Assembly: GCA_038087015.1 (NCBI GenBank)
Contig: JASBNA010000009.1
Location: forward strand, 682,001 to 746,000
Origin: Cerrena zonata
Taxonomy: Eukaryota > Basidiomycota > Agaricomycetes > Polyporales > Cerrenaceae
Reading direction: 5' to 3'
Length of the DNA: 64,000 nt
The translations under genes and the position numbers were made by a program. Under the pieces are notes generated by a model. The model was not told the DNA's origin, did not search any database, and was given only the letters and a program-made list of their open reading frames with translations. The stretch's first letter is position 1; each line of letters starts with the position of its first letter. Shown here one piece after another: positions 23,471 to 36,611 of the stretch.

Positions 23471-25393
23471 GGCCGACAACCGTGTCACGGTTTGCAAGAG
23501 GCTTCATAACCGTCTTCATCGCAAATATGTATAAGAAGCTATAGCCTTAGCGAGACCTATGTCTTTGTACCAGTGTAACATTAGCTCTCTATTTGGTTTT
23601 CCTCAACGCCGTGCCGTGTGCTTGCCGTAGCAGATTTGTGTGTGATATTGATGATCCACCGTTCTTGTCGTGATCATTGGATGGTGAAAGAACAACTGCT
23701 CCCAACAGAGGCCTAGAGTTTCATTGATGTCAACCCTGTCCCCCTACATGCATATCCCTGCATGCGTGGAGCGGTCAAGTCAGCGCTGACTGAAGTGCTG
23801 AAGGGTTGTGACATCCCGACATCGGATGAGAAACAGAAGTGTAGAACGGACAAATCCCCTGAGAAAGGTGGAGGTGACGAAGAAAAGGTCGGGAAGTTCC
23901 TCTTCATAAGGACTCGGGGTGGGTACGCAGAAAGGGTGTTTAAGATTCCAATATGTCGACTTTCAGGGATTGGAAGTCTGATACGTCATACCAAAGGATG
24001 ACCACCCCTAGTTTGTACAACGTCCGATGGCTTAATCTTGCATCCGAGGAAACATGGAACAGGAGAACCACACAAGAAATCAATTATCCGCGAACAGACA
24101 GGATCTCTAACATTCCCTTCACTGCTTGGAAGGCTGGAGCCATTCGGACTGCGTGAGATTGACTGGAACGTAAAGCTGAGTCCAGCCGGCTCCCGATAGA
24201 CGGAATCTAGGAAAAAGAGTATGCGATTTGTCACTATGACACTAAGCGGTGGGGGATTTTGCCTGCAAGATCAGGCGAGGTAAGTGGTCATAACGGTGGC
24301 GGTTTGTAAACAGGTATAGCAGATTGGCGTCGAGAGCAGTCAAATAGGGGAGATGCACGTCATGATGTGCACCAATTGGCCGAGCTTGCAGGATTATCAT
24401 GGCGTTCGCGGGAACGTTGCACGGACGGAAAGGCGGTGGAAGGTGCTCTTCGCTGCGTCCTGCTGAGCTAAAATGTTTGATTTGAGAAGTCAGAAGATCG
24501 CTTTGAAGCGGTTGTGAAATAGGATGCAGAGAAGTCTATGAGCTCGGTTCAAATCAGAATCATGGTTTGAATTGGAACCGTGATCTGAATTACAATTTCT
24601 AGATGAAGTGGTTTTTACGGAGATGGTTTGTTCAAGCTGTTCTTGTGAACAACAATTCGGCAACTGCGATGACCTGCAGGGAAAAGCATGATTTACAGGG
24701 TATTTTGTGAGCGTGGTACCTGCTTTCTCGGATCAATAACGGAAGGCACCGTTCGCGCAGTTGCTGATGGTAGAAGGTTTGCGTCAGAAAGCAGAAATAT
24801 AATGGAAGGTGCAGAGAGACTTCAAAGGACATGGAAGAGGACCAGAAAGAGGGAATACAATGAGGATAAACGTGATATCATATGTCGCTATATCGAGATT
24901 AGCAATTAGATATATTTTCACAAATGATCGGCTGAAACAGAAACATAAGGTACGCACTGGGTTAGCCAGGTTCATCATCTGCGGGCCTCTCCCTCTCTGC
25001 TCTCATCTTCCTCCTCTTGCTCGTGTCTATGGTTCAGAACGTTTCTCGCTCTTCAAGTTGAAAACAATCTCTCTAGGCGACAACCACCGCATCTTCTCCG
25101 ATTCCGAACATATTTCTCTTTTCTGCCGCCAACTCGTGTATACCACGTTGCTCACTCATTCTCGCCTTTTCCACACCCAGGAATACAACATAGTCCTTTT
25201 TTTCTGATTCATTTCTCCAGTCTCTTCGCATTCGAACGGCGGCTTGTTCTCCCGATATCTCCTGCTCAACCCCACGCCTGTCGTTCTTTCCCGGAAGCTT
25301 GTCTCACCTTCCAGGTCACGGTCGCCTCAACGTGTTAACAACGAGGCTACGAAATCGAGGGACTTTCGCTAATACAGACAATAAGCCCAAGCC
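23471..25393. other. Long intergenic region with pyrimidine-rich leader
   Basis: Nearly 2 kb without a recognisable gene. Frames of 60-130 codons occur on both strands (for example 23762-24001 plus and 24809-25207 plus) but none has family resemblance or exon structure. From about 24,985 to 25,345 the plus strand is strongly C/T-rich, the usual look of the promoter and 5' UTR of a well expressed fungal gene, here the long Ser/Pro-rich protein. Confidence 0.45.
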
Positions 25394-28300
25394 ATGCATC
25401 GCTTCCGGTAAGCTCACTAAACTTGTCGTAATGAGCTTGAACGCTCATTTGACTCCTTCATAATCTCTCCTGCCCACGCTGCTACCGGCCCTCCTTCTGT
25501 TATATCTCTATCTGCCCCTTTCAAGCAAAAAATCCGACGCTAAGCGTGCCCAAGCTGCAGAGTTTCAGCAAGGGACTAGCTACTTACCCTCCCTCACATC
25601 ACCTCCTCCTCAAGATTCCCTTCCAGCCTTACCGCCCGTATCAGACTTCCGCACGTCATTAATTCTCCCTGAGTGAGTCTAACATGCTTTATGTTCAGCT
25701 TATCGTATCTCTGACCCTGGGCCGTGCTTCTCCCGCAATCTGTTACGCCCCGTGTTACACAGTCTCACTCGCCGCTTCAGTGTCCTCCGTAACTCATCCG
25801 GTGTTCCCATAGGCGTCGACGATCTCAAGCACAAGTTTGCTGAACAGAGGGCGCGAGGGGCTGAGAACCAAGTGACAGAGGAAGAGGAGGATATGATTCT
25901 GGAGGCGTTAGGTCGTATACGGAGTACGCGAACGAGACAAGTCGACGGTGCGAACGGGGATGGGAATACTGCGTCAACGTTGAGTATTACCGAGTCAGCA
26001 GATGGGGGTTCTAGAATCTCAGCTTCACCTTCTCTTGCTGGTGCACAATCTATCCTCTCGACTACTACCACCACGAGTTCGGTGTTGCCAGGATCGGCAT
26101 CTGTCGCGTCCTTGTCGTCCACGAAGGGGTCCCAGTATAGCAGACGAATGAGCAATAATCTATTTGGCTCAGGCAAGCTGAGGGACTACTCATACATGCG
26201 TACACAGCGTACACGGACGGAAAGCACTCGTTCTTCAGCCGCCCAATCCGATACCAGCACGAGCACAGTGACAAGCAGCAGGGTCCAGCACAATACTTCC
26301 TTGTATTCTGATAATCAGAGCCTCCGGCCGGTGACGCCTGAGAACGCCAGTAGCTACGCCAGTTCTATCCCAGGGAGTCCTAATAGCAACGTACTATCTG
26401 GCACAGAATCCATTACCAGCTCACCTGGCTTCGTTCGATCATCCAAGACTTTATCAACTGAACACTTAAGGCGCGCTTCGCTGGCGTTAGACGAGGTCAT
26501 TACAGAACTCGAGGAGGAGGGGGATGACGAGATCGTCATGGAACGGTCACCGATAAATCGCGTTCCTATTCATCCAATGGTGCGCTGTTCATTCCGGCTA
26601 ACATAGACATGAACTAACTTTAGTCTATTCTTATAATAAAGCTGGAACCTGAAACTGAGCCCTCTTCTAGCCCGTTGCCCGCTGACGACGAAGCCGGAGC
26701 GTCTTCATCAGACGAACAGATTATAGCAGATACAGATGAAAGTCAACGTTCCTCACCTTTCCCCTCGACTCGAGCTACATCCCCCGCACAAGGTCGACTC
26801 CCTGGATATATACCCGGCATGCCACGTCCCATGACGCCCCATGATACCTCTGTAGATTATGATGACCAGACCCCTTCTGCTACCCCCCGAGCAACATCTC
26901 CTCGACTTCCTGGTGTATATTCCAATGCCAACTCACACTCCACCATTGCTTCGAATATATACAGAAGTAATTCAAGCGCTTCTACCTCTCGACATACGCC
27001 ACGTCCCATCTCACCCGGTAGTAACGGGAATCCGGCTCAAGTGTCCGTTGCACCCCTCATTTTACACAGAACCACCAATGGCCGGTACACTCCGGAAGAG
27101 AGATCTCGTAATGGAGGTGGAACCTCACCTACGAATGATTCTGTTGAATCCCCGGTTCTAGGTCGCCGTAGACCTATATCCCCTCTTTCCGGTCCAGCCT
27201 TCCAACCTCTAGCTTCCGTGACATCAGGTTCCCGACCGACTACACCTTCCAATATCACTTGGAACGTACCTCCTAGCCCAAGACAAGCACAGCATGGTCA
27301 TAACGGGAGCTTTTCAGGCTCAGGGCACAGCAGGACTGAAAGTTCGACCAGTGTTGGTATGAGTATGAATACCTTCGAGAGTGCAGATATGGACGATCGA
27401 CCCGGTTCAAGTGCCAATGGCAGAAACGTTCGTTCACCCGGCCCTGCATTGCAAGATTCACCTTGGATTGATAGTGGACGGGCGAATGGAACGTTCTCGT
27501 CTAGCGACTCTGACAATCGACCACCCACGGCGATGTCAGGATTAGATCTTGGCTCTCCCATTCAGATCGCCAATAGACCTCTACGCTCGCCGACACCGAC
27601 CAACAACGGTGCTTCATCATCGTATTCGCCAACATCGCCGGGTTTCCCAGAGTTTGCAAGTAGTGTGTCGTCAAATACTACTGTCAATGGTAACGGTGTG
27701 AGTCCTAGTCGACGATCATCGCGCCAAACAAGTGGAGGACGCCATCAGTCATCGTTTTCTCTTGGATCAACACACGCATTGCTTCTCTCACCTTTCGCCA
27801 ATTCTTCACATTCATCGTTAGAGTCGGCTGGCTCGAGTTATCATACTTGGGATGAGGACCACAACAAGGATAGGCTGTTTGCGTTGTTCAGCAATCTCGA
27901 AACTGAACACACAGAGTGGCATGATATTACTGTGTCGGTCCATGACAAGACAGGCCAATCTTCAACATCGGCACCAACAACAGCCACGGTTGTCGAAGCG
28001 GAGCAGATCGTGAAGCACGATATCGGGCTTTCAAAGAACGACTTTATTGCTATCCAAGAGCGATTGGTCAATGTTGCTCTGACGAAAACTACCCCCGAGG
28101 GACGTAACCGTGCTCCCTCGGTGCGAAGGAGACGTCCGTCTACTTCACAGTCGAATTATTCCAATACGGCTCCTGACAGTAGAGTGAGTTATAATTTGTC
28201 GTTGCTTTATATAATACTCATCAGTGATTACGATGTGTAGGTGGCAAGTCCTGCACCACAACCGCAGTTGACTTCAACAGTAACATCACCAAACCGAACA

Positions 28301-30810
28301 TCAAACAGTGACCACGATGCCAAGGTCAATGCTCTTCTCTCCTCTGTAGTGAACAGTCTGCCGGCGCCCCGAAGTGACGGACTTCAGACTGACCCGTTGC
28401 AAACCCCTACCGAAGCCAATCTTGCATCTCCGGCCCTGTCGACTCCAACTCAACGCCACAGGGAATTGGCAAAAGCCTTATTTGGTGTTGAGGAGGCTGA
28501 TCAAGTGAAGAACGCGTCCAATGTGCAAATTGCGATAACCCCCGCTGAAATCGGGATACCTTCGCCCGCACCTGTATCCGAGCGCGCAGACTCCTCGCGG
28601 ACGATTACCATGTCGAGATCCAACTCTTCGGCAAGGGATCTTACCACTCCTATTTCTGGCACGCAGACACCCTCTATGCCCTCCAGTGCTCACGATCATG
28701 GTCAGATGGATCCTTCTCTAATGTTTGAAGTTCAGCGACGAGCACAAGCAGCCACCGCCGCTTTACGTAAATCACCTTCGAACCCCAAACTTGTGGAAGT
28801 ACCCGCCGGATCGACGAGGAAAAAGATTAGTCCTAATCAGATCTCGTCCCCTAAACTTTTGTCCGCTTCCACAAGTGTCGATACAATCCCTCTACCACCG
28901 TCAACAAGTGGTCCAAACCAGGTACCACAGCAGGGTGCATCATCCTCCTCGTCCAAACTAGGTTCGCGCTTCAAGAAGCTTCGCGGCACGCTTCGATCCA
29001 AATCACAAGCTCCTAATGGAGAGGAAGTATCGCCATATCCACTCGATCTCAAGACCCCGTCGTCGAGTCAGTCGCTCACCTACAATCCATCCAAACTATC
29101 GGTACCAGGCGATATCGCTATCTTTAGCGCCGGTGAATCTACTCAGTTCAAGGTACCACCACCTATGTTACCAAATCCTCCTGCTTCCGCTGGTCCAACA
29201 ACAAACAAGGGTGGATTCTTCTCTCGGTTCCGCAAGCAACGGGCAACTGATGTGTCTCCTCTTCATGATCGTCCTTTCCTAATACCAAGTACTGCTTCTT
29301 CTGCGTCACAATCTGATCTTCATAGCAGACTCAGCCCGCAAATCCATTCTGCACCTCCCACTAAGACGCAACATTTTGCATCGTCGTCGAGGCCGATGTC
29401 ACCTCCCACTATCCCGGAAGATGCCATACTGCCCGCAGACTCCAGTACTGAAGAAGCGGCGCTGCAGCAATTATTTGATGCAGCCAGTAATCTTGGAATC
29501 CCTCAGGATGCTTTGGATCAGATACTTGCTCGGTCACCCTCAGCCTCGTCCCGCTCTACAGCATGGACTAAGATCACAAGGAGCGCTTCCACCGCCGACA
29601 GGCGGAAGAGCCAACGTACAGCCACACAATCACCTGCGTTATCTGAAGGAAGACCTAGTATCGATGCAGCATCACCGCGTCCTTCCACCGAAGTTCGGCA
29701 ACTGAACATCCGTAAACCTTCTACAGATACGCCTGCTGCAAGACCTCGTCCTGATGCTGCTGAATCCTCCACTAACGCTGGCGCAAGTGCTATTGTGCGA
29801 CGAACTATTATATACCCTTCAGATTCAAGGGCGTCTAATGTAGATTGGAATGCCCTCATTCGCAAACAATCTACATCTCGACGTCGTCGTTCAGCAGGTG
29901 CAGGCTCGGTCCAATCTAACCGGTCGATCCATGATCGAGCTCCCACGCCCCCACCTCCAAAGTCCCCAGGTGGCAGAAGGTTTTCATCCGATGAACCATC
30001 TCCTCCTGTCCCGCAGGTACCACACTCGTTTATTATTCCTGACATCTCTCTTCCGCCGGGTCCGATGGAAAAATCAAATTCTGCTTATGATTCTCTGTGT
30101 GTACTTTTACTGGCTTATCCTTTGTTCCTGACTAATACTATTATAGCTATGAGATGTATGCTGGTGATGTTAAAGGCACCGCTCCTACGCAACCTGATAG
30201 CCTAAGTCCCAACGGACCGCAGCCCGAAAGTGGCCAAGCGTTGGAAGTTGTGGAGCTGGCCAATGGCGAGACTATTTGGTACGCATTCTCTCAGAGATCT
30301 TCTACCCAATCAGGGGTATTGATGTTCATCGCCTCAGGTCTATTGTGAATGGCTTGCGTGATGACGATGGCGAATCTTTTTACGGCGATAGGACTAGTTT
30401 TGCTTCGGAATATTCTTTGAGGAACACCGATGAAGTCAAAGTATTCTTCAAGGAACATGGTCGGAAGTCGTCCAAGGGGAGCCACTCGTCTTTCATTTCC
30501 CGTAAGAGACAAACACAAGTTCCCATTCGCCCAGAGACCAAGGTGTGTTACTATTTCCATGCTACGTGCGCAGCTGCTGATGCATGTGTATCAGGTGTTC
30601 TTTAGTTCTTCTGCTCAGATAGGACGGCTTATCGAGAACCTTTCCCGTGGCATGGACTCAGGATCATTCAACATCACGCCTGACGGTAATATTCAACGAC
30701 CGATAGGACATTCCGCAACTTCTTCTTTGGGCTCTGAGAGTGACATGCGATATACAATGGAAGAACGACTTGAACAAATGCTCGGATCAATCTCATCTCA
30801 CCCACAATAA
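25394..30810 (+). CDS. Very long Ser/Pro-rich, mostly disordered protein
   Basis: Unrecognised protein of about 1,600-1,700 residues. Exon 1 is MHRFR; a GT-AG intron joins it to KKSDAKRAQAAEFQQGTSYL. The next exon gives RRFSVLRNSSGVPIGVDDLK, HKFAEQRARGAENQVTEEEE and MILEALGRIRSTRTRQV, the most conserved-looking part. Then follow thousands of bases rich in Ser, Pro, Thr and Arg, with a few ordered islands: SLALDEVITELEEEGDDEIV, DRLFALFSNLETEHTEWHDI, SKLGSRFKKLRGTLRSKSQ, GGFFSRFRKQRATD and AALQQLFDAASNLGIPQDAL. The C-terminal part reads YGDRTSFASEYSLRNTDEVK and AQIGRLIENLSRGMDSGSF, ending LGSISSHPQ with TAA. No membrane span or signal peptide. The basic patches and many SP/TP sites suggest a phosphorylated cortical or scaffold protein; that is inference. 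Confidence 0.72.
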
Positions 30811-31012
30811 CCACTTTATGCTGCTTCATTCCGTCATCATCTGATATCCTCGCATTCCTCACTTGTTACAATTATATTGTCTGTAATATCCTTGGTTGGG
30901 ACTCTGCTGCTACGAAACAAATATTACTCGTTGATTTAATATGTCCATTATGTGCACAACACAACGTCCGTCCATCCTTCAAGCTGCCCTACTCCATTCG
31001 TCCAGTGATTGG

Positions 31013-31741
31013 TTAGTGACCCTGGTACTGTAGCCATCGGTTCAAACAAAGTGACACGAGAGCATACACTAGCAGGTTGTCATCGTCAAAGGTAAATTGT
31101 AAAAGGGCGTAGCAGGGCCCCAGGCCTGGTGTTTCACGTATCTGCGTGTATCTTTCATAACTAGCGAGTTGGATGTTCGTGTCCTTCAAATATAACTGTA
31201 CAGCATTCAGTCATCGTAGGCGACCAGTGAGGTAAGTACTTGCGTCAAATCCACCATTCTCCCTTTTCTGCCAGTCATAATGTCTGTTATCGGCAGTGGA
31301 AAACGTGCGAGTGCTGCAACGACTTGGTCATCAGATTGCCCGGTAGTAAATTTCAAAAATAGGTAACGACGATGGAACCTTACTTTTCTCTGGTTGTTGA
31401 TAGAGCGGCGAGGTAGGTCATTGGTACCGCAGGTCTTCCGCCAACGCTAACTGTTCCGAGATGGATATCCATCACCCAATTGAGATGAGCGGCGGCGGCG
31501 ATGAACTCAGGATCGAGGAATACCTGGTTATCAGACAACAAAAAATATGCAAGTGAGCACGTTGCATTTTTGGTACGTTACTCTAGGTATTCACGGTGGT
31601 CCTTGTCTGCCCCGAAGGAGGGATGCTCTGCGTATAGAAATGATAGTACAGTGGGCGGTCTTCTATATGTCCCGCTGCTATACAGTCATGTCTAATATCG
31701 TCTTGTCCGAGGAAAAATAAGTCGTAAAATTTAGGAGGCAT
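31013..31741 (-). CDS. DUF6593-like small protein
   Basis: Found only by joining exons. Exon 1 (from ATG 31741) reads MPPKFYDLFFLGQDDIRHDC and RPLYYHFYTQSIPPSGQTRT. The next exon gives VFLDPEFIAAAAHLNWVMDI and HLGTVSVGGRPAVPMTYLAA. The third, after a TTGCAG acceptor, gives TRTFSTADNRHYDWQKRENG. The last reads LGPCYALLQFTFDDDNLLVY and ALVSLCLNRWLQYQGH, with TAA at 31013-31015. All joins are GT-AG and in phase. The order of a short beta-rich start, a W-x-x-H-x-G-type core, then F-T/S-x-x-D-x-R-x-Y-x-W and a hydrophobic end is that of the basidiomycete DUF6593 family. The function of that family is not known. Confidence 0.66.
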
Positions 31742-32426
31742 GGGGGAGGGGAAGGGAGGTCGAAGGAAGGGTGGTGTACTACTCGCGGGAGAAGGGACAT
31801 TCTTTTAGAGACGTGTTCATATATAATCGTATTGTAGGCGCAAGGCTGTCGTTTCCAGCTGAAAACACCATGGGTCCTGGGAAGGATGCATATCGATCAT
31901 CGAGGGGATATCAACCCCGGACCATCCCAGACTCAGCTGTCGGAGCTGATTAAAATTTAATGAATAGAACCTATGAGGCTGCGTCTGCAGATCTCCCCCC
32001 TGAGTTTGAGATACAGCGGCCAAACACAACGCCTGCCTTTCATGGGACTTAACCTTTGCGTCGCGACCTGTTCAAACGTAACTTAGTAGGGGCACCATCT
32101 GGGGAGAAATTCTAACCTTGACCTGAGTATAGGTTCTTCCTCCCCCAGCACACACACGTGCTGCGGTATTACCCCATCTCCTCTCCCACTCTGTCCTCGT
32201 ATCCTGAGCGCCGATATGTGTCGGATCAGCAGACCGAGCGTTGTTTGGTCCCCTCCTCAGCCTTTTCATTCTACCACTCATCGAATAGAGACAAACGGAA
32301 CCGGAAGAGCGTATATGATATAATGTCCCAAGACCAACACTTGAGCAATGCACGGAGGAGATACAGAGCAAGATAGCACAAACTAATCGACGTAGCGTAC
32401 GATACAAACAAAAAACTAACATGCAC
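31742..32426. other. Intergenic region, no gene seen
   Basis: Spacer between the 3' end of the BTB gene and the start of the DUF6593-like gene, both on the minus strand. Several frames of 60-75 codons on either strand have no resemblance. Just upstream of the DUF6593-like start the minus strand is a C/T-rich tract, a likely leader. Confidence 0.4.
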
Positions 32427-34065
32427 TCAAGAGTTAATCTTCCAAAGGGGACGCTTACGCAATTTGCGCGTAACATGGACAGCACTACTACCGAAGTTGT
32501 TGGAACCGAAAGCAAGGACCACGGTCTCCTCCCCTTGCCCACGGGAAATCCCTCCCTTCCTTACTTCTATCGCGTCTTTTGCAAACCTAAACCGAGCTTG
32601 GTCCGATCCTGAACACAAAGTAAGGCCGTTCATACGTGCACCCCAAAAGGAAATGGTAGAAGTACATACCAATTTGGAATGTTGAAGATTCGATAGCTGC
32701 TTTGAACATGTCGAAGGGGACCCTCGCGAAGATCTGCAGGAGGGTGTCCCTGCCTGCATCGGATGCATGCGAATCGCCTTGTGGCGTTGCAGGACTTGAG
32801 ATACCACCAACATTAAGCATATTCGGCAAGGTCACCACAAGGTAACGGAAAACATCTTCCTTCAGCCTTTCAGCGTACGGACCGAACACAGCGGTTCGTG
32901 AAACAGGGATACGATGGGCTTCTATCGGCGTAGATGAGCCGTCTGAGGGGGTGGGTATGCAGTCGACAAATTCTAGCCACTCTGAGATGTTATCGACGGA
33001 AATGGACTGCCTGCACAATTCATAAGCAAAATCGCAGAGGTAGTCCATGCCACCCAAAAGACAGGCGGCTGCGAGGACAGCCCGGGCATTTTCAGGACGG
33101 ACAATGTTCAGAGACTCGGGTGAGTACAGGAACCCTAACGCTAAGTTGCAGAGATATGCATCAGCAGGCCAATAGAACTCTGCAACATGAGGAAACAATA
33201 CCAATGGCGAAACCCTGGGTAAAGAGATCCGTTGATGAGCGGGCTATTCACATAAGAGACTGACCAATCGACTCACATCTCGCGTGACCTCGGGATCCTG
33301 TTCAAGCTGAACAAAGATTGTCCGTTGACCACCCGTTTGGGGTGATGTGGACATGAGATGCGCTAGATATGGCGAGCGGGATAAAATAATAGCATGTAAT
33401 CTGTATGCGCTACCATGCACATGCTAAAATAAGATATTAGTGTTGGTGAAGATGAACTTCTGCCTGTGTGAATCGAACCGTACCAAGATCGTATCAGCAT
33501 AGTTCTATGTAAACAGTGAGTCAGAGTTGACGTCAACTTGGATGTTGCCATGAGACTTACGCCTGTTTGGAAGCCCGCATTATACAAATGGTTAACAATT
33601 GCTTCATTGTGCGCTTGGTAAGGGGACCTGTAGGTTCGAAGCCACATCAATATCCGATGGTAAAATGGCAAAGTACATCTATCCCAAAGGAACTAGTTAA
33701 TTTCGGCGTGTTAGCCGTTGGATAAGCTATGAGACCAGACTAGAGCAATAGCTCCAGCCTGGAAGACTCATACATCACGGACAGAGGGGTTTCTTCATGG
33801 AACTCTATCATAAATGTGTGTGGCGGAGGGCAAACGTGAATTAGGGCGCTGTTCGCAGTGTCCACAGAAGGGCATCGACCACCCGACTCAAGCATGTCGA
33901 AGAAGTTGTAAAACGGGAACAAGACGCGAAGAATACGCACGGTGCATAACCATTTACAACGGGAATACCGCCTGGACCCGCTGAGGTTGTGTGGTGCGCG
34001 TAAGCGTCAGGTTGCCTCGTGTCGTTTACTCCTGTTCCGTTGCTGGGGCCACTGTGTCCGTTCAT
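32427..34065 (-). CDS. BTB domain protein
   Basis: Fungal BTB/POZ protein, probably a cullin-3 adaptor or oligomerisation factor; the exact role is unknown. Start MNGHSGPSNGTGVNDTRQPD. The BTB core is rebuilt over several exons: NEAIVNHLYNAGFQTGNYAD, TILHVHGSAYRLHAIILSRS, PYLAHLMSTSPQTGGQRTIF and VQLEQDPEVTRDGFAIA, then LGFLYSPESLNIVRPENARA. The following helical part reads VLAAACLLGGMDYLCDFAYE and SVDNISEWLEFVDCIPTPSD, typical of the BACK-like region in this family. Near the end are VPFDMFKAAIESSTFQIG and RFRFAKDAIEVRKGGISRG, ending RKLRKRPLWKINS with the stop at 32427. The exon(s) between about 33,650 and 33,950 are not resolved. Confidence 0.8.
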
Positions 34066-34281
34066 GTCGTAAAGCTCGTAAGTACTGTGTCAAGGGAGAG
34101 ATAGAGTTGGAAAGAGAGGTTGAAAACGAGAGGGAAAGCGAAGACAATGAAGAGAACGACAACAAGCAAGACTTCAAGCGGGCGCTAACCGATCTTTCCT
34201 TCTCCAGAAAATCCTGCACTCGCACGCTCTATAAAAGGCAATTTTTGTAAACGTCTACAGAGGGTGGAAAGGTTTGCTAGC

Positions 34282-35343
34282 TCATACATCCTCGATAACA
34301 GTATTCCTATCACTACAGGATAACCAGAACTTAAAACTTTCTATATCTAGCACCTCTCCCGCCACTGCACCTTCTGCTGGGGAGCTCCCGGCTTCCTTCA
34401 CTTCCCTCACTTCCATAGAAACGAAGGTGTCAAAGAGATTCATGGTAGTTCCGTTGCCCTTGGCTATGGGTCCACATAGAGGTGCGTATGTAGGAGGCGG
34501 AGATGACCATAATGGGTTACCTCCGTCGTCCCTCCCACGTATCTGTATATACGGAACTCGTTACTTGGAGCAATCAAAATAATTTGACGATCCGCACCAT
34601 GTGAGATCGATCCGATGCGAAATGATCGAGAAAGACGTTGGCCTCGACAACTCTAAAGCAACTGGCCCAAAGGCATGAGTATTTCTAACAATGCTGACAA
34701 GATATTATGTGAGCTGATGGTACCTCTCGAATTGTTTATTCAGTTCCATCAACTTCGTTGGAGGTGCATATGGAAATGTGTTGGTCACGTACGCTGCATA
34801 TGTACGAAAGTTTGAACTGTGACGTTCAGTGGATGGAGTTATGTGTCAATACCTACATGTTGCCGGTACGGGCGCCGGTAACCTTGAGTCAAAGTCATAT
34901 ACCCAAGACACCAAGTCTGATGGCCATGCGTTCTCGTGCATATCCAAGTCGACCCGAGGTTCTGCAAGCGACCGACTCCGAGGACGTAGAACTAAAATAA
35001 CATGATAATCCCACACGACGACGTCTTGGCGTACTTTTTGGCACCATAAAGCTACCTAAATTAAACATCCAAAGTCCACGTCAAGCTTATTCGTCTCCGT
35101 TTGCACAAAGTTTGGAAAATGAATGTCTACCATTTTGTCACGGTTAGAGATAAAGACAACATAAACATCCCACGGGAAGGCTGCCTTATCTCGTTGAGCT
35201 ATCCTAGCAAATGTTTCGGCTAAGAGGTAAATATTTTCTTCACAATAGCAGCTTGTGTAAATAGCATCCAATGGTAATGGGGGTGGGGCGAAGCGCAAGA
35301 TAGAACTTGGGGATATCAAGTTAAGATTATTCGGTGGAGACAT
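34282..35343 (-). CDS. NTAQ1: Protein N-terminal glutamine amidohydrolase
   Basis: Deamidates N-terminal Gln to Glu, the first step of the Arg/N-degron pathway for such proteins. Exon 1 starts MSPPNNLNLISPSS and contains YTSCYCEENIYLLAE with the catalytic Cys, then AFPWDVYVVFISNRDKM. After an intron, VALWCQKVRQDVVVWDYHVI carries the family hallmark WDYHV with the catalytic His. Then LDMHENAWPSDLVSWVYDFD, YVTNTFPYAPPTKLMELNK and RVVEANVFLDHFASDRSHM, the catalytic Asp region. The final exon reads NPLWSSPPPTYAPLCGPIA and TMNLFDTFVSMEVREVKEAG, ending NTVIEDV with TGA at 34282-34284. Every conserved block is present, so the enzyme should be active. No single reading frame shows more than a quarter of it. 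Confidence 0.9.
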
Positions 35344-35757
35344 GATGGCACAGATAACACCACCCGTAGATATGAAAATAGCGTAGACAAAAGTAGAAAT
35401 AGGAGAGTAAGAATGGAGGTGCAGAGAGTCCTTGATGATGCTAGTGAGGTTCGAGAAAGATGCAGCAGAAGAATGTACAGAAACAAAATGAACGTGACAC
35501 TATCGTCTCGACGATTGCCCAAAATGGTCCTGGCAGAACCCGGCCTGGCCGCCCAAATCACGAGCCAGTCGCCGATGGGATCTGCGAGAAGGAAGAATGT
35601 GCGTGGTCACAAGCTCCCAAGGGAGATGCAACAGAATCATAAAACTATTGAAAGATCTCGAGTCAGAATATGTTGACGGGAACACGGAGAGGCGAAACAG
35701 AGACATTGACGTACCAGGGTATTAATCACGTGAGGGGGTATTCTCGATAACAGAGTT
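35344..35757. other. Intergenic region, no gene seen
   Basis: Spacer between two minus-strand genes; presumably the NTAQ1 promoter. A few overlapping 60-87 codon plus frames are present and have no resemblance to known proteins. Confidence 0.4.
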
Positions 35758-36135
35758 TCAAGCTCTCTTCGGTGGAGATGAGGAGGAGACCTTTGCTTGG
35801 TCAATGCTCCATGTTTGCTTGTTCGTCAGCACGTCCGAGACTTTCTTTCTGAGCAAAATGTCCTCCAGCTCTGGAGACGAGCGCTCAGGGCGGTACGGAA
35901 CGAAGATCGGACCTCTCGTGCCTCCACTAGACTTTGAGTTCTTGGAGGGGGTAGTACGTGATGGCTGGGGTGCATGTATGGGTATAGGAGCGGAGGTCGC
36001 TTGTGCGTTCGACCGTGCTGTATGGAGTGGGAGGGGGTATTTGGATGGTGCAGCAGGTTTGGGTAACAACCCGGAGTTGTTTGTGAATGGGTGAGTTGCG
36101 AGAGGGTCGAAGGATGAAAGCACGGAGTGAGTCAT
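35758..36135 (-). CDS. Small Pro/Ser-rich hypothetical protein
   Basis: Single-exon frame of 125 residues starting MTHSVLSSFDPLATHPFTNN. The first two thirds are rich in Pro, Ser and Ala and look disordered. The C-terminal third is more ordered: GGTRGPIFVPYRPERSSPEL, EDILLRKKVSDVLTNKQTWS, ending SSSSPPKRA. No signal peptide or membrane span. The ordered block looks like the conserved core of a small fungal protein, but no function can be named. Codon use and an absence of competing frames support coding. Confidence 0.55.
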   Translation of the reverse strand: MTHSVLSSFDPLATHPFTNNSGLLPKPAAPSKYPLPLHTARSNAQATSAPIPIHAPQPSRTTPSKNSKSSGGTRGPIFVPYRPERSSPELEDILLRKKVSDVLTNKQTWSIDQAKVSSSSPPKRA

Positions 36136-36611
36136 GATGTATGAGGTAGTGTGAGGACGAATAGCAGTAGGGTATTCTGTTGGGAGATGGAATGCTCAAG
36201 GAATGGATCGAGCCTTTATATGTCTGAAGACACAACACTGATAGGGCGTCACGAAGTCGGAAGTGTGGGGGAAATGAGATGGCTTCTTGCCTGGTTGTGG
36301 TTATGACAGATGTGGGGTAATGGAATCAAAGTATCGATTTTGTACACGTTTGGGGAAGCGGAGTATGTAAACAAAACCCAGGAGCGGTAGCGGCGAAATC
36401 GCGGGCCTGTGGATTGCTGCACCTCTCCCTCCTGAAAAAATTGATCACATGCCCAAATGCCTCCGGATCCTAGCAAGCGGTCGGAACGACAGCTTGATTT
36501 CGTTCTTCCACTGGAAACTATGGCCCCTACAACTGGAAACGCTCGTGATAATCTTCGTGAATATCCGATGGGATCTTGCCAAACCGATTGTAATTAGGAT
36601 GCACCCTAATT

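Noticed and set aside
29518..30045. 175-residue minus-strand frame
   Set aside because: Antisense of the Ser/Pro-rich gene; no motifs and no exon partners.
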